Assembly: GCF_000004075.3 (NCBI RefSeq)
Contig: NC_026661.2
Coordinates: 19,620,307 to 19,684,306 of the forward strand
From: Cucumis sativus
Taxonomy: Eukaryota; Streptophyta; Magnoliopsida; Cucurbitales; Cucurbitaceae
DNA length: 64,000 nt
Direction: 5' to 3'
Positions 27,283 through 39,800 of this stretch are shown piece after piece; position 1 is the stretch's first letter, and each line of letters starts with the position of its first letter. Below the pieces are notes generated by a model. It searched no databases. It saw nothing but the letters and a program-made list of their open reading frames with translations, and had not been told where the DNA came from. A program made the translations under genes and the position numbers.

Positions 27283-29246
27283 TCATTTGATGGGGATGGC
27301 CCTCTGTGGAGCCCCATTCACTTGCATACTTTCATGTGGCTGATCGAGATGTCCTCCCTCGACATCACCAAGTTGTGAACTGTATGTGGATAAACCATGG
27401 ACATTAGATTTTCCATTGAAGAAAGCGTGTGTTATCTGCATATTTTGTGTCATGAACTCTCTGCTCTGCTCATCGAGTGTATTCTTGATTCCTTTTTCAT
27501 TGGTCACCATGTACTTCGATACCGCCTCGCTGACCGGCTTTGTTGAATGGTTTGCAACAGAATCGATGTCTTCCTCCCTGTTTGTATTGGACATAACATT
27601 GTTGGGCTTTTTGGTATTGAGGAATCGTCCTCCACTGCCTCTTGCTCGTCTCATAGCATGGAGGTGTCTGGATTCATGAAGATATGGCTGTAGAAAATGG
27701 AAAAGGATATCCATTAAAGTAAATAATGATATACAACTATGATGAAATGTAATTAACAAGAGAGTGAATGCGGTTGATATGAAAAGATAGCCCTGGTGAG
27801 ACAAAAGAGCATCAATAGTAGTTGTACAATGCAATGAAATGATCCTCCCGCCCATAGGCTGTAACCAACTGGAAAGATGATTTACAAAAAGTTCACTAAC
27901 TACAAATATCCATTTGGGTCTGCTTAGTTAAAGAAATATATTTTGTCTATGAGTCAATTTTATCTTCTCAACTCATGTTGGCTATACCTTTCTACTTTTT
28001 ATCACTTTCTTCTCAAGCTCAGCTTTGGCACGGGACTGTCTTCTCCTCAAGATACCATGATACTGCTTTGCGTTTACATAAACAGGCTCTTCTTCCATTT
28101 CAAGGGGTAAAGGCATCCTAGCATGGTGAAGTCCATAAATACGAGGTAACTGCAGGAAAAGGAAGTATAATCATAATTCTTGAACGGTCAAACAGCAAGA
28201 AGGGTTTGTAGACTGTAGGTACAAAAGGATGCTCCATTTTTTGTGTTCTTGTTTGTTAAAATTCGAAGGAATTGCTAGGTGGCATGTTTCTTTTCAAAGA
28301 GAACTGTACATAAAAAAGGAAGCACGACAAGGACCGAGGGACATGTTTACCCTCTATTCATACAGAATTTTTTTAAACCATATATCACAATAAATGGATA
28401 AAGCACAAATTATCATTTCAAAAGTCATGATTTAAACCCCATCCTTGCAATTGATAAATTAATTAAAACCGACGATAATGTGATTCAGTATAATGAATAA
28501 CATCTTTAACAAAAACAGAAAATGTGAAGCATACCGTTGCTTGTGGTCCATAAGAAGTCAGCATTTGACAATATTGTGCATCTGAAAAAGGATATGATGT
28601 CAAAACCTGCAAATGGAGATACTTGAAGTCCTTTTTATATCCAGTTAAGAGGGAAGCAATGCCAAAAAGTCAAACATCTATTTTCTTAGGAAAGAAATGT
28701 ATTCAATATTCCTGGCACATAAATAAAAAACTACACAAACTACTCATGTTTATTTCTTCGTATACATTTGTTTTCAGAGGGACAGACAATTCTTACAATT
28801 GAGTGGCCAACAAGTTCCATCTGGGAATTTAGGTCAAGGTGTTCACCCACCGGTGGGGATGTAGAAAACGGAATATACTTGAGATGCTGGACTTCTTTCC
28901 CAATATTTTCATCTGAACCAAGAAGTGTTTCAACATATCACTTAAATTGCCCATTCATAGACAATCATAGACAAATATACTAAATTAATAATAAAGCATA
29001 TCCATTACATAGACATTTACTTTACAGAAAGAGCATATTAATACCATTTGCTTGTGGCTGCGTTGCTCCACTGGCAACGGTAACATTCAGGTATTCTGCA
29101 GAAGATGTTTTGGCAGCATCTTCACCTGCAATGGTATTGTTCCCAACTCCATGCCACCAAGGCTCAGAGAATTTAGTCGATTGAAGCAAATACTTCGCCC
29201 CATCAGCTACTTGTTGGTCTACATTTTCTGGTTCCGATGGCATCAT
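27283..29246 (-). CDS. NF-YA: Nuclear transcription factor Y subunit A (CCAAT-binding)
   Basis: NF-YA joins NF-YB/NF-YC in the nucleus and supplies the CCAAT-contacting part of the trimer. Coding exons in transcript order: 29045-29246, 28797-28912, 28535-28606, 27988-28149, 27283-27687; 957 nt, 318 aa. The conserved core is complete. The subunit-association helix [20 protein letters not shown] leads into [14 protein letters not shown] (about 151-184). The DNA-binding segment [20 protein letters not shown] continues with RFLNTK (185-210). An intron separates the two halves after RK. The N-terminal 130 residues are Q/S/T-rich without a fold. The start is the first of two adjacent ATGs. The gene has a 5' UTR intron (29254-30203) and a miR169-type site in the 3' UTR, both typical of plant NF-YAs. 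Confidence 0.96.
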
Positions 29247-29253
29247 TCAAAAC

Positions 29254-30203
29254 CTATCATGTCACCGTAAATGGGAGAAAATTAAACCCAAAAGGAAAAC
29301 AAATTAATTCACTTCAACTTATATCACACACTACACAACAGCATCAGGAGATTTTCAACTAATCTATTCCACTAAGTTCCATGATATGTTCGGCTCCTCC
29401 ATTTAAAAAAGGGAGAGAAAAACCCAAGCCTCCTTCAAGAGCTAAGACCAGACTTAGGAGACATCAAGTGCTTTCACTTATTAAGCTCGTCGAATGTTTC
29501 GAACACACAACCTTAAGTAGGTTACAAGAATACCCAGTTCAAATCCTAATGAACCTGAAATACTTAGCACCACCAAATCATTGAAATAGCTCCAGCATGC
29601 CAGATGGAAGATTATTTAATATTGACAAAAACTTCTCAGCGATCCATACAACTGACCATACATTACAGGGGATTCTAAATAACATAAGAAGAGATACTAA
29701 ACTATGTCAAGAAAACAGCATAGTAAATACACCAGATATTCGTTACAAACTCCATCTAATCAGTTTCCATTTACTCTATACAAACTTCAACCTCTGCAAA
29801 CTCCATAGATCCAAAACAGAGGCTCTGTAAAGGTCTATCTCCAGTTGCCGAAAAGCATGCAGCAAACAAACAAGAAAATAAGAAATAAAAAGAAAAAAGA
29901 AGTAAAAACAGCAGATTCATAATTCCCAACACAACAAGACGACAACCTCTTCGACTCGACGATTTCAATTTCAGAATCACTTTCACAATCGAATTTCGGT
30001 AACACTCTGTTCTTCTCATTCATAAACTCAAAATTTCAACAGTATTCCTCCTTATACTTTATCATTTTATCAATACTAGATAAAAAGAAATACAAGCACA
30101 AATATCTGAAGTGAAATGGAGGCTTGATGAAAGCAAACTCCGATCAAAATTCCGATAGTAAGCAGTGAAACCAAAGACAAGCGAGAGGAGGAGAAAAACT
30201 TAC
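29254..30203 (-). other. NF-YA 5' UTR intron
   Basis: On the minus strand a good donor (CTT|GTAAGT, intron starting at 30203) pairs with acceptor ATAG|GTTTTG just before the start codon. This gives a leader exon from about 30204 up to about 30360 and a 950-base 5' UTR intron. The open frames inside it (for example around 29771-30023) are then intronic. The TSS is not determined. Confidence 0.6.
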
Positions 30204-30290
30204 AAGTGTTGTGTGATTATGAAGCCGACGATCGAACCCTAGAGAGGTTTAGTTTGAAGGTCGCTTTGGACTTCTAGCTCAGTTCCATTA

Positions 30291-30313
30291 CTCTCTCTCT
30301 CTCTCTCTCTCTC
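30291..30313. repeat. (CT)n microsatellite at the presumed NF-YA leader
   Basis: Perfect CT run on the plus strand, about 90 bases upstream of the NF-YA leader intron; in the sense of the gene it is (AG)n. It probably lies in the first leader exon or core promoter. Confidence 0.85.
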
Positions 30314-30360
30314 CCTTTCTCTTTCTCTCTGCAGTGCCAGTGGAAGATGACAGAGAGATG

Positions 30361-32194
30361 TAAATTAAAAATGGAGAAGACGAAAATTAAGTGGAAAATA
30401 GCATTTCAGTCCCTAAAACTTTGGGATCTTTAGGACACTCCCAATCTTATTTAAATTTTGATTATAATCATTTATATTTCAATTTAGTTTGAAAAGGAAT
30501 AGTTCTTTTTTATACTAAAATAAAATTTTAATTCAAAATTTAAACATTAAAAATGTGTCTTCTGTGTTTATAAGTTTATGGTAGTTTAGCATTTTTTTAA
30601 AAAAATAAACTTTAAATATGGTATTCCTTTTTATGATAAGTAGTCTAGAATTAGGGTTAAACTATTGTTATTATATCTATGTAAATGGATGTTTTAGAAA
30701 TGTTAAATTCTAAGCTTGGAAGGATGGTTATAGGGTTAAAAATGGAATAATTATATATCCAATAGAAATTTAGCTTTTGTATTTGAAAATTGAATTAAAA
30801 AGATATAAAATAGATTAATTAGGAGATGTAGATTTAAGAAAGTAAATATAAAATTAGTGTAATAAAAGAGTGTAGAATTAATGATTGAATGAGGTAAAGG
30901 ACACAAGTTGTAATCCAATTGTGTCTCCCTTTAAGGAAGAAAGGTATAAAGATATTGCTGCTGACCTGACTCTTTTAACCCTTCTTATTTCTTTTACACA
31001 TTCTCAATTAATTATACATATTTATATATACAAATAAGTGGACTTTGGAATCAATTGCTAAAACACACACACACACACACACACACCCCTTCCCTTTCCA
31101 TTCTTTTCATTCTTATTTTACAATTTTGTCCCATTCTTTCCTTTTCCTTTATCCTTTATCCATCCACTCATACAATTCTTTATTATTTTTGTGATGACAT
31201 ATGAATTAATCTATATGATCCCCAATTTCATATATTAGGTAATTAGGTATAACACTATACTTAGTTGGTCCAATTACATGAAGACTAAACTCCAAACTAA
31301 ATTTTATCAATGTTGTTTTTTTTAGAACTTATCATAAGTATATAAGTTTTTTTTTTTAAATTGTAGTTTTAAGACTCGCACTTATCAGAAGTGTTATTAT
31401 AAATTAATTATTTTAGAGTTGAGTCTTATAAGATCCATGTTGTCGTATGTTTTTCTTTTATATCTTTTAATTTTTTTTTGTTACTTGCGGTTTGGATATG
31501 AAGAAGCATTTGAAGAGTTGAGGATATTTTGTTTATTATAAAACAATATTTTCAAATTAGAATGACAATTTCTTTTAACTTTTTCTTAGACATACATATT
31601 ATTGGTGAGTTGAGTGGTGACTATGTTTCTTGATTTGTTAATTTTGATATCTAATCTCTTAAACGTTTGATTTTAATGTTTATTGATATTATTTTATTAA
31701 TATTTCTTAGTCATAAAAAATATAATATATAACTTTTTGATTAAAAGAAAAACAATTTCTTTGTTTAAAGTACCAAGCCATTATGTCAAATATAGTCGTA
31801 CAAAAATCTACACATCAACACATGTACCTAAGTTGAATTTGTTTGTGTGTATTTATATTATTTACAATTTTGTTCATTGCATTAACTTACCCTAAATACA
31901 TAGTTACTCTATATTTTGAATTGTTCTACCTTTTCTTATTGGCGTAGTTAACTTTCGGTTTTTCTTATTTTCTTTATTTATCGATTCCACAACAATCAAC
32001 GGTAAAACATTTACTAAATTTATTCATCTTTGAAATAATGAAAACCATCTGAGTAACACACATTTGAATTTGAATTTGTGTCCAAAATCAAACATATTTT
32101 AACAGCCAAACCAAAAGACAAACGTACACATGATAAAGAGAGTAAAATTATTAATTATATTATATGATCATGCCATGCCATGCCATTGCCAAGC
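30361..32194. other. Intergenic DNA: NF-YA promoter side and DUF538 downstream flank
   Basis: AT-rich, with no supportable exon. It contains an (AC)n microsatellite at 31063-31086. The left end should carry the NF-YA promoter, the right end the DUF538 3' UTR. Confidence 0.45.
31063..31086. repeat. (AC)n microsatellite
   Basis: Uninterrupted AC dinucleotide run of 12 units in intergenic DNA. Confidence 0.92.
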
Positions 32195-32608
32195 TCACTG
32201 GCCTGCAGCAAAGGCTTGAATTGGAAAAGTTTTGGTAACCCCAGCGAGGCTTTTGAAATGAATCTTTCCTGTGGAAGGATCCTCAATGGAGATATCATTA
32301 ACAGGTGGCCATAGCAGAAACTCCTTAGCCTTAACCCCCTTAAGCTTCTTAATCCTTTTATTCAAAATGAAGCCAGTAATCTCTGTGTCATAACTCACCA
32401 ACTTACTCACCATTTTGAACTCATGCTCCACTTTTTTCCTTTGCACAATCCATACATAACCAGTCTCCTTCACGTACCCAACTTCCACCACGTCGGCCAA
32501 AGGGAGTAGCCCCTCCGGCAGCTCAAACTCCTTCAAAAGGGCAACTGCCAGTTCAAGCCCTTCCTCCTGCCCCTTTTTCACTATCCCACCTGCTTTTGGA
32601 TCCGCCAT
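32195..32608 (-). CDS. DUF538 family protein
   Basis: Intronless, 137 aa, starting MADPKAGGIVKKGQEEGLEL. It matches the plant DUF538 family pattern: the ELPEGLLPLADVVEVGY segment (about 30-46), ETGYVWIVQRKKVEH, VSYDTEITGFI, then KLKGVKAKEFLLWPPVNDIS and a C-terminal TGKIHFKSLAGVTKTFP. There is no signal peptide, unlike many DUF538 proteins that are secreted; this places it nearer the cytosolic SVB-like branch. The function of the family is poorly known (trichome and stress phenotypes; a proposed chlorophyll or lipid-binding BPI-like fold), so I assign none. A TATA box lies about 85 bases upstream. The reading frame is intact and the length is normal. Confidence 0.93.
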   Translation of the reverse strand: MADPKAGGIVKKGQEEGLELAVALLKEFELPEGLLPLADVVEVGYVKETGYVWIVQRKKVEHEFKMVSKLVSYDTEITGFILNKRIKKLKGVKAKEFLLWPPVNDISIEDPSTGKIHFKSLAGVTKTFPIQAFAAGQ

Positions 32609-32692
32609 TATACTCTAATGCTTTTTAAGCCGTGTGTTAATTTGAGCCTTCTGTATTGAAGAAGAAATTAATTAAGACTGGATGGAGTGTGC

Positions 32693-32699
32693 TTTTATA
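32693..32699 (-). promoter_or_regulatory. TATA box of the DUF538 gene
   Basis: The minus strand reads TATAAAA, about 85 bases before the ATG at 32608, in the context AGTTATAAAAGCAC. Spacing and sequence fit a plant TATA box with a leader of about 50 bases. Confidence 0.6.
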
Positions 32700-33949
32700 A
32701 CTAAAAGCAATAGAAAAAGTTAGAATCTTTTTGTTATGATGAAATCTAGGTGGCCTTACTTCGTTTTTACCGTCTATACAATAGCACAACAAAATTATAA
32801 ATTGACGCTTGCTTAATGAGATTTCGTTGTTTACTATACGTGAAGGGGTATTTTGATTTAAACATTGTATAATTGTTAAAATATATATATTAAAAATGGT
32901 TTTGTCTTGGCACATAAGATCTCCAAATGTCTACAAGTTCATAGACTTTTGGAATGGGTTACCAATATCAAACAAAATTGGTGAATTGAGTAGTTTTTAA
33001 TGGATGTGGATCAAATAAAGAAAGTGTTAGTGTGTGTTGGACAATTATAATTATAAAAATGGCAAATTAATAGATATTTGAGTTTTCTTAAGCAAAGGGT
33101 AGTTAGGTCATTTTCTCCATGGTAAGTGGCTACAAACTGACCAATGCCAAAGGCTTAACCAAAAGGCGACCAATGGTAATGGAAGCTTTTCGACATTCCC
33201 AACTTTGATATTTCAAACTATATTTTAAAATTAAATTAAATAAGTTTCTTGAATTTTAATTCTATATTTTTTTTTGTTCTTTAATTTTAATTATTTATTT
33301 TTTTAAAATTCTAAATTTAATTCCTCAAAGATTAATTTTTACTCTAAAACTAAACATGGAATAAACTTTTAGATATAAGAATCAAAATATTCTTTTAGAA
33401 AAATAAACTTTTTAGTTTTCAAGTTTATTTGTGGAGAATATGTATGTTTTGAGTCTATGCATTTTTTGAACCAAAGTTTATAGGAATAGATTCGGTTAAT
33501 CTTCTAATTTTTTAAAAAATTAATTTATAAGTCTATAAACAAAACAATGAATTTAAAAAGTCTCTTAAATGGTTTTATATTTTTATTTAAATGATTATAG
33601 AACATTTTAAATTAGAATAATAATTTCTAATCTCTAGAAAAATTATTTTAAATATCATATAAATATTTTAAAACAAAATCAAACAAAAATTAATGTTTAA
33701 ATCCATGTAAAATAAAATGAAATGAACATTTTCGTCGGCTCCTTATAATTCAAAAGGTAGATTTCTATATTATTTTATAGAATTTTTCAAAAATTAACAA
33801 ATTATTTACCCTTTGTATAACAAAATTTATTAGAATGAATTTTTGTACTGGTATAAATATTTTATCCAATTTTTATGCCTTTTACAATTTTTCTATTACT
33901 TTTTTTAGTTATGTTGAAGTAAAATAATAATTATTGGAAAATGTGAGAC

Positions 33950-34230
33950 GTTGACAGCTGTACGGTACAACTGAATGGCTCTACGTGTCACAATAGAAAA
34001 GGTGTAAGGTCCACCTCCGACAACGACACGTCAACTCCATTTCAAAAGCCCTAACGGGAAACTGACGGAACCGTACTGAGCCGTTAGGGAATCGTCATGA
34101 AGACGTTTATGCTGTCAAATGCATGAATGCCACGTAATAAAAGTTGGTGCCTGAGATGATGCAACGTTTCTTGAAATTAATGGATGAAGTAAAGGTGGCG
34201 GTTTGCATTATGCATGGAAGTCTGAACTCC
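33950..34230. promoter_or_regulatory. Island of ACGT-core and MYB-like motifs upstream of DUF538
   Basis: Base composition rises sharply against the surroundings. ACGT cores occur at CTACGTGTCA (33981-33990), GACACGTC (34025-34032), GACGTT (34102-34107) and CACGTAAT (34131-34138). A 9-bp inverted repeat, CCCTAACGG (34049-34057) and CCGTTAGGG (34081-34089), contains CCGTTA MYB-type cores. The island lies 1.35-1.6 kb upstream of the DUF538 ATG. A distal regulatory region or a transposon relic are both possible. Confidence 0.35.
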
Positions 34231-35728
34231 GATTTGTATTGAAAAGAAATGGAAAATAGTAAACTATTATACAAATTTTTGAATTGGTCGACTATTTTTT
34301 TCTTTTATAAAAAATCAAATGTCAATATGATATGATATAATACTTATTTTTTAAACTTTAACTTGTGGAGTAGAATTTTGTTATCAAATTTTGTGAATTC
34401 TAAGTTGAAAGCTATATATATAGTATATAAAAAACTGGGTGTTAAATGGTTTAACATTGGTTAATAGCATATGTCTTAAAGCACACTTTAGATTTCGATT
34501 TGGGCGTTGTCTTGGTTTTATTCTTTTTAGTACAACGAAATCGAGGTAGAAGCATAGGTGGATTTATCATAGATCTAAAGAGTACTCGAACTCCCCCACA
34601 ATTATATGTTTTATATATATGTGACATAATATTGGCACTCATCAATTACTCATAGTAAATTTGACTCTTAACCACCTCTTTAGGCCTAGGTTAATTTTTT
34701 TTTTCATATTATTTTTGTTGTTTTGTGAAGCCCTTCGTCAACAAATTTCTTGAATTCGTCAATGGAATGGAAGATTATGTTAATTATAATTAAGCTAAGT
34801 TCACTTTGACATCTCATCTTACCAATTACGGTTATTCAATAAAAATTTGTCATGTGACTCCATATCATTGTACTTTGTCTATTCTATATATATTTGAACT
34901 ATTGTTCAACTATTTTAGCTGATTCGAGTGCTATTTAACACGAAGATTTCAATCGAGATAATCAACAAAATAAAACTAATCCATGAATTAAATCAATCTA
35001 TTCCAAAATGTGTCAACTTTATCTTTGTCTAACTTTGTTAATAAAATGATAATTTAGTGACAACCAACGTTTTGTTAACAAATTCTAGCCAACTATTTCA
35101 TTGAAATGTCTAATAAATTTTTAATAAATGTCAACAATTTAAAAATGATACGAAAAAATTTGAAACTAGATTGATAATAAATTGATGTAATAGTGCCCCT
35201 TTAACGTATAATGATTTAAAAACTATTTGACATAATTGGTTTTTCAATATTTTTTTTGTTTAGTAGTCTAGAACAGAATTAATTCAACTTGCAATTGAAA
35301 TCTCAACAATTCTCCAGTATTATATTTCGAGGTGATCTATTTACATACACAAATCTCGGTTAATAAATATGGTTTTCAGCTGTATTTAAAGGTTTATTTA
35401 CACCAAATTTTGATTAGTACTTAGAAAGATCAATCCATGTGACAGAAGTAAAAGAGTTGTGTTGAAATATGTTAAAGAATTCGAATCCTACCTGTTTACA
35501 CATTAAAAACAAATAGAAAGAGACAAAAAACCCTCTTATCAAATAAAATTGGAAAACTGGATGTGAAATTCTAACATCCACCAACCCACCAACCAGACAA
35601 TTTGACATTTCCTTGTCAAGTTTCCGTTTTATATAACGCAATTATAATCGGTCTAAGTTGATTGGAGGAAGCCAATTAAGATCCATATAATAACCCCCAG
35701 GGGGGGATCCACCCGAGACGAGGAATCT

Positions 35729-35796
35729 CTAATTAGACGAAGAAGAGGAGGAGTTGGAAGAATTCCTATTGACTAAACGGGGTGTAGAATATTCCC
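35729..35796 (-). pseudogene. Possible orphan terminal exon
   Basis: On the minus strand an acceptor-like TTAG is followed by an open frame beginning GEYSTPRLVNRN, then a Ser/Asn-rich tail and a TAG stop. Base composition is less AT-rich than its surroundings, and the sequence looks coding-like. I could find no matching upstream exon in the next kilobase. It may be a gene relic, part of a longer FRA10AC1-side transcript, or chance. Confidence 0.2.
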
Positions 35797-36168
35797 CTAA
35801 CCTTAATCAATAAATATAACACACATACTTATATAATAATGAGTTATTGTGTGCAGCATGTATTATGTATGCATACACACACAAAAACCATAACTTCTGC
35901 AATTAACTCTTTCAATTTTCTTTTCATACTATTGTACATTTTTAAAGTATACACGTCTTATTCTTAAGATGGTAGTTAAAGATGGACTGTGATATTACTG
36001 TATTTAAATTTTAACTTCTAGAAACTATGAGATTAAATATTTTGATTTTATTTTTCATACATAAACGTTATATTGCATTGGTTGCAATTATACTATTACT
36101 TTCAAAATTAGAAATTAAGACTTCAAATTTATCAAAATCTTAAAATTGAGAAATTGAACTCTTAATTA

Positions 36169-36246
36169 TGTAAACTATATTAATTTATAAGTTTTAAGGA
36201 TTTAATTTGTAAACTATATTAATTTATAAGTTTTAAGGATTTAAGT
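36169..36246. repeat. 39-bp tandem duplication
   Basis: Two adjacent copies (36169-36207 and 36208-36246), each starting TGTAAACTATATTAATTTAT, differ only near the last bases. This is a recent slippage-type duplication. Confidence 0.9.
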
Positions 36247-36832
36247 GATGAATTTAACTTTTACAATTGTTGTAACCTTGAGAGGACTTGATTTCAACAC
36301 TACTAAATTACTTTTGAAAATTTCAAGAGTCTAATTGCAATTGGCCCTTTTTGGAAATGGGATGAAGGAACGAGCTTCTCACCTCTAGAATGAAAGGTCG
36401 AAGGATGCCCATCCAGCCCTGTGAAAATTAAATACACAAGAGACTTTCAAGTTTCTAATAATGGAAAACTGACTAACCAAATGTACCATTGATTGACTCG
36501 ATTTTCCTCACTTCCAAAGGTAAGGAAGCTTTTGCAAATGGTTCTGAGCAAAAACCCAGCTGCGCAGCTGATCATATAACAGAACAATATATGTGGATCA
36601 TGATAAGGCTACAAAATAATTAAATGACTTGGGAAACAACCACACGGACATGATGTTTAATGCTAAGATATAAGTTTCAAGTAAAAAGAAAATACGTACA
36701 ATACAACCACAGCCATTTTTTAGCCATTTTTTTGTCTTCGAAAAGGTTTCAAGGAAGCGGATCGCTGAAAATAATGGTTGTGGAGGCTGAGAAGTGTAAC
36801 CTTGAGGCCTATATTCATCATCATCAACGTTA

Positions 36833-39800
36833 TTATGGAAACATTCCCTCCAGATACTCATCAAACTCTTCTTTGCTATCAGCTTTATGATCCCCAAATG
36901 ATGTTGAGGCCTTTTTTCCTGCAAAGAAACGGCAAGAGTCAATGTCAATAGACTAACTATTCAAAGGTTGATTTGGTTCGGATAGAAATGTGAAATGCTG
37001 TAAAAGGACGAGCCAATCCAATGAGGATACAAAAAATTTCCAGCTGAATATGAGAAAATACTATGGTTGCCAGATACAAATTTGTACCCAAAAGAAAAAT
37101 AAAAAAACTAGAATTTTTTTAAGCCATAAATGTGGAAATGTCTAAAAGTTGTTCTCGGCTTCTGTCTTTGCCTTCAAAATTGTTACCATTTCTTTCCTTC
37201 CAAATCAGCCAAATCAAAACTCTATTGGTATCAGCCACGAGATCTTTTTACCAATCTAGTCAGTAGTTTCTAGTAAATTCAACATGAAAGAAATGAAATT
37301 ATTGAGTTCAACTCCCAAGATAAGGACTTGATCAGGGAGGGAAGTTACAAACGACTCTTAACTATTTGGGGTATTTCTCTATATTTCTTTGTTCTACAAA
37401 CTGTCGGAAATGGTATGGTTCTCTGATTTCTATTATGGACCATACTTTTCACACTACCAAATGAACCTGAGAATACAGTACCAAGCCTAGGAAATGGTTT
37501 CCTTCTATAACAAAAGATTCAAAGGGCAAGATACCTTGAAATTCTTGCAATCAACCACTTCGACTTTCTTTACACAATGAATGTACATTAACAAGAGAAG
37601 ACAAAGTAAAGGCTAATAAAGAAACAAAAAAACATAAATTTTTGTGCAGCCACCAACATTACTTTCACTCTCATGAGCATAAGAGTCATCGACAAACACA
37701 AGTGAATAACTTCTCCAAAATATTAAGAGGGCAGTTCATCAGACCTTTTCTCCTCGTTCTGCTCCCTTCATCCTCAGTATCTGAACTGTCATCACTTGGC
37801 CTGAAAGTAAAATATAACAGTCAGCTTCTGCTAAACTTGACAAGCAGAAAAATTTAAAGTTTTGAGTAGCACCTCTTCCTTTTGGACATTTCTTGCTCCT
37901 TCCTTTCCAGTTTCTCCTTTTCTTTCTGTCTCTTGTAGTGAAGCTTCTTTGAGCATCTATTCCAAATAATCCAAGATGAGAGCAAGTATTGGTAAATAAA
38001 TCTCACAAAGAAAAGTAAGGAAACAATATGAAAATAGAAAAATTAAATCAAAAACAATGCTTCTAGTCATCAGGGGACTCGGTGAGAATTCCAGTTTGAC
38101 AAATCATAAAAAGAACAATCCAGATTCCAAACAAACAGTTTTATTACGGTGAAAATAGTTGCATGCTTTATATATATATTTTTATGAGTCATAAATAGTT
38201 GCATGAGATATTTGTATTTGACATCACATTTAAATATAAGTTATGATGTACGAAGTGATGGAAATGAAACAGCAACAGATTCAAAACCATATGATCTGTA
38301 TCCAAGCAGAAACAAAACCTATCAATATGTGCAGATGGCCACATGACATTCAAAATCATGCAAATGGAAGTTACAGCTGCATTAAATGATTGTATCTTCA
38401 GATCCTAACTAATTATTTAATTCAGCATTCCACCATTTGCATATCTATAAAAGATAAAATTGCATGTAAAAAATGTTTGGCTTCAATCAAAGCGAAAAAA
38501 TAAATAACAGTCTTGGCGAAACATAGCACCCATGATTATTGAAACAATGCTATAGAACAATATCAATGTGTTTGTGTGTTCTCCTATTATCTAAAAGTCC
38601 CCCTTTCAATCAACTAGTAAAAGACATGATATTCCATAAGATCAAATCACAGTTTAGTAAAGAAGCAGCATTTTCAATAGTAAAATGCAGTTCAAAGGGC
38701 ACTAATGGATTGCATATTGAATAAAAACTACAAAAGGAGACAACCACATCGAAGTGCTGATACAGATCGACAGCATAGTTGCTGAGGGGAAAAAGAAATA
38801 GAATCGGGAACCTTGGCATATAAAAAAAGACCACCGACCTCCCACAAGTTACCAACTTTACAAGGGCTTGCTTGTTTTCTCCTGCTTCAAAATAAGAAAA
38901 ATTCACCTGCAATAACAGAGAAGTAAAAAGACATGCAGTAACAAATAGAAGCAGCCAACATTGATCATTTAGAATATTTATTTTGTAACAAATGGGAAAC
39001 AATTCCAAATTTGAACATCCCAGAGCTCATCAAGAGATATTAATACTACCTCATAGCTTGCTAAACCACTCTTCTCATCACAGTGCTTGTTACCGCATAT
39101 GAACTGCCCTGACAGAAGAAAAAGTGGTCAACCAAAAGCTCAAGCATAAATCCCAACAAAAAAGGTAAGTATAGTAGCCAACAGGAAATTGGTACTTTCA
39201 GCTATAAATGCCAATAGATAAATTGTGAAAGCTAATCAGCTAACTTAATGAAAGAAAATATGGAAGAAACTGTCGAGTGGACAGTAAAAAAATGTACCTT
39301 TCCCAGACATTACTTCCTTCTCCGCACGCCACCTGAGACCAATCTATGAAGAAAAATTTTAATAGTAGTTTGATTTTCAAATGACTTTCAGTAAGAAACT
39401 GAAAATAGAAGTGAAGTAAAGAGAAAACTTCATAGCTCACCTTCCCACTTTTATATTGTGTCATATCAGCTATGCAGTATCTTCAATGAATTTAAGGCAA
39501 CAATATCTGATTTTCTCTCACAGCATAAAAAATTATTAACTTTCTTCTTGAGATAAGAAACATTGCACATATGCTAAAAGAAAAATAACCAAATGAGGAA
39601 TCAAATTAAACTGCACCAGCTTCTCTAACAGCAAAGCAGCCGTTGAAATGCAGAGTCAAAAAAATTATTCAACGTTACACGTAAAGAAAACCTTAACTGC
39701 TGAAAGTGCTTTCTAAGGCACATTGCAATTTATTTGGATTTCATTGTAGTTTTTGTCCTTAAACTATAATCTACTCTCTGGTAGTTTGGACCCTGAACTT

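Larger units (their letters stand above)
32700..36832. other. Intergenic DNA between DUF538 and FRA10AC1
   Basis: Mostly AT-rich. It includes a less AT-rich island with ACGT motifs (33950-34230), a lone exon-like segment (35729-35796 minus) and a 39-bp tandem duplication (36169-36246), each listed separately. The right 200-300 bases are probably the FRA10AC1 3' UTR. No complete gene is supported. Confidence 0.45.

Noticed and set aside
27283-27855. A 190-codon minus-strand open frame
   Set aside because: Only its 3' part (27283-27687) is NF-YA exon 5. The 5' part reads through the acceptor into the intron.
29771-30023. Two overlapping minus-strand frames with hydrophobic runs
   Set aside because: They fall within the NF-YA 5' UTR intron and disagree in frame; the hydrophobic part comes from a poly-T/CTT tract.
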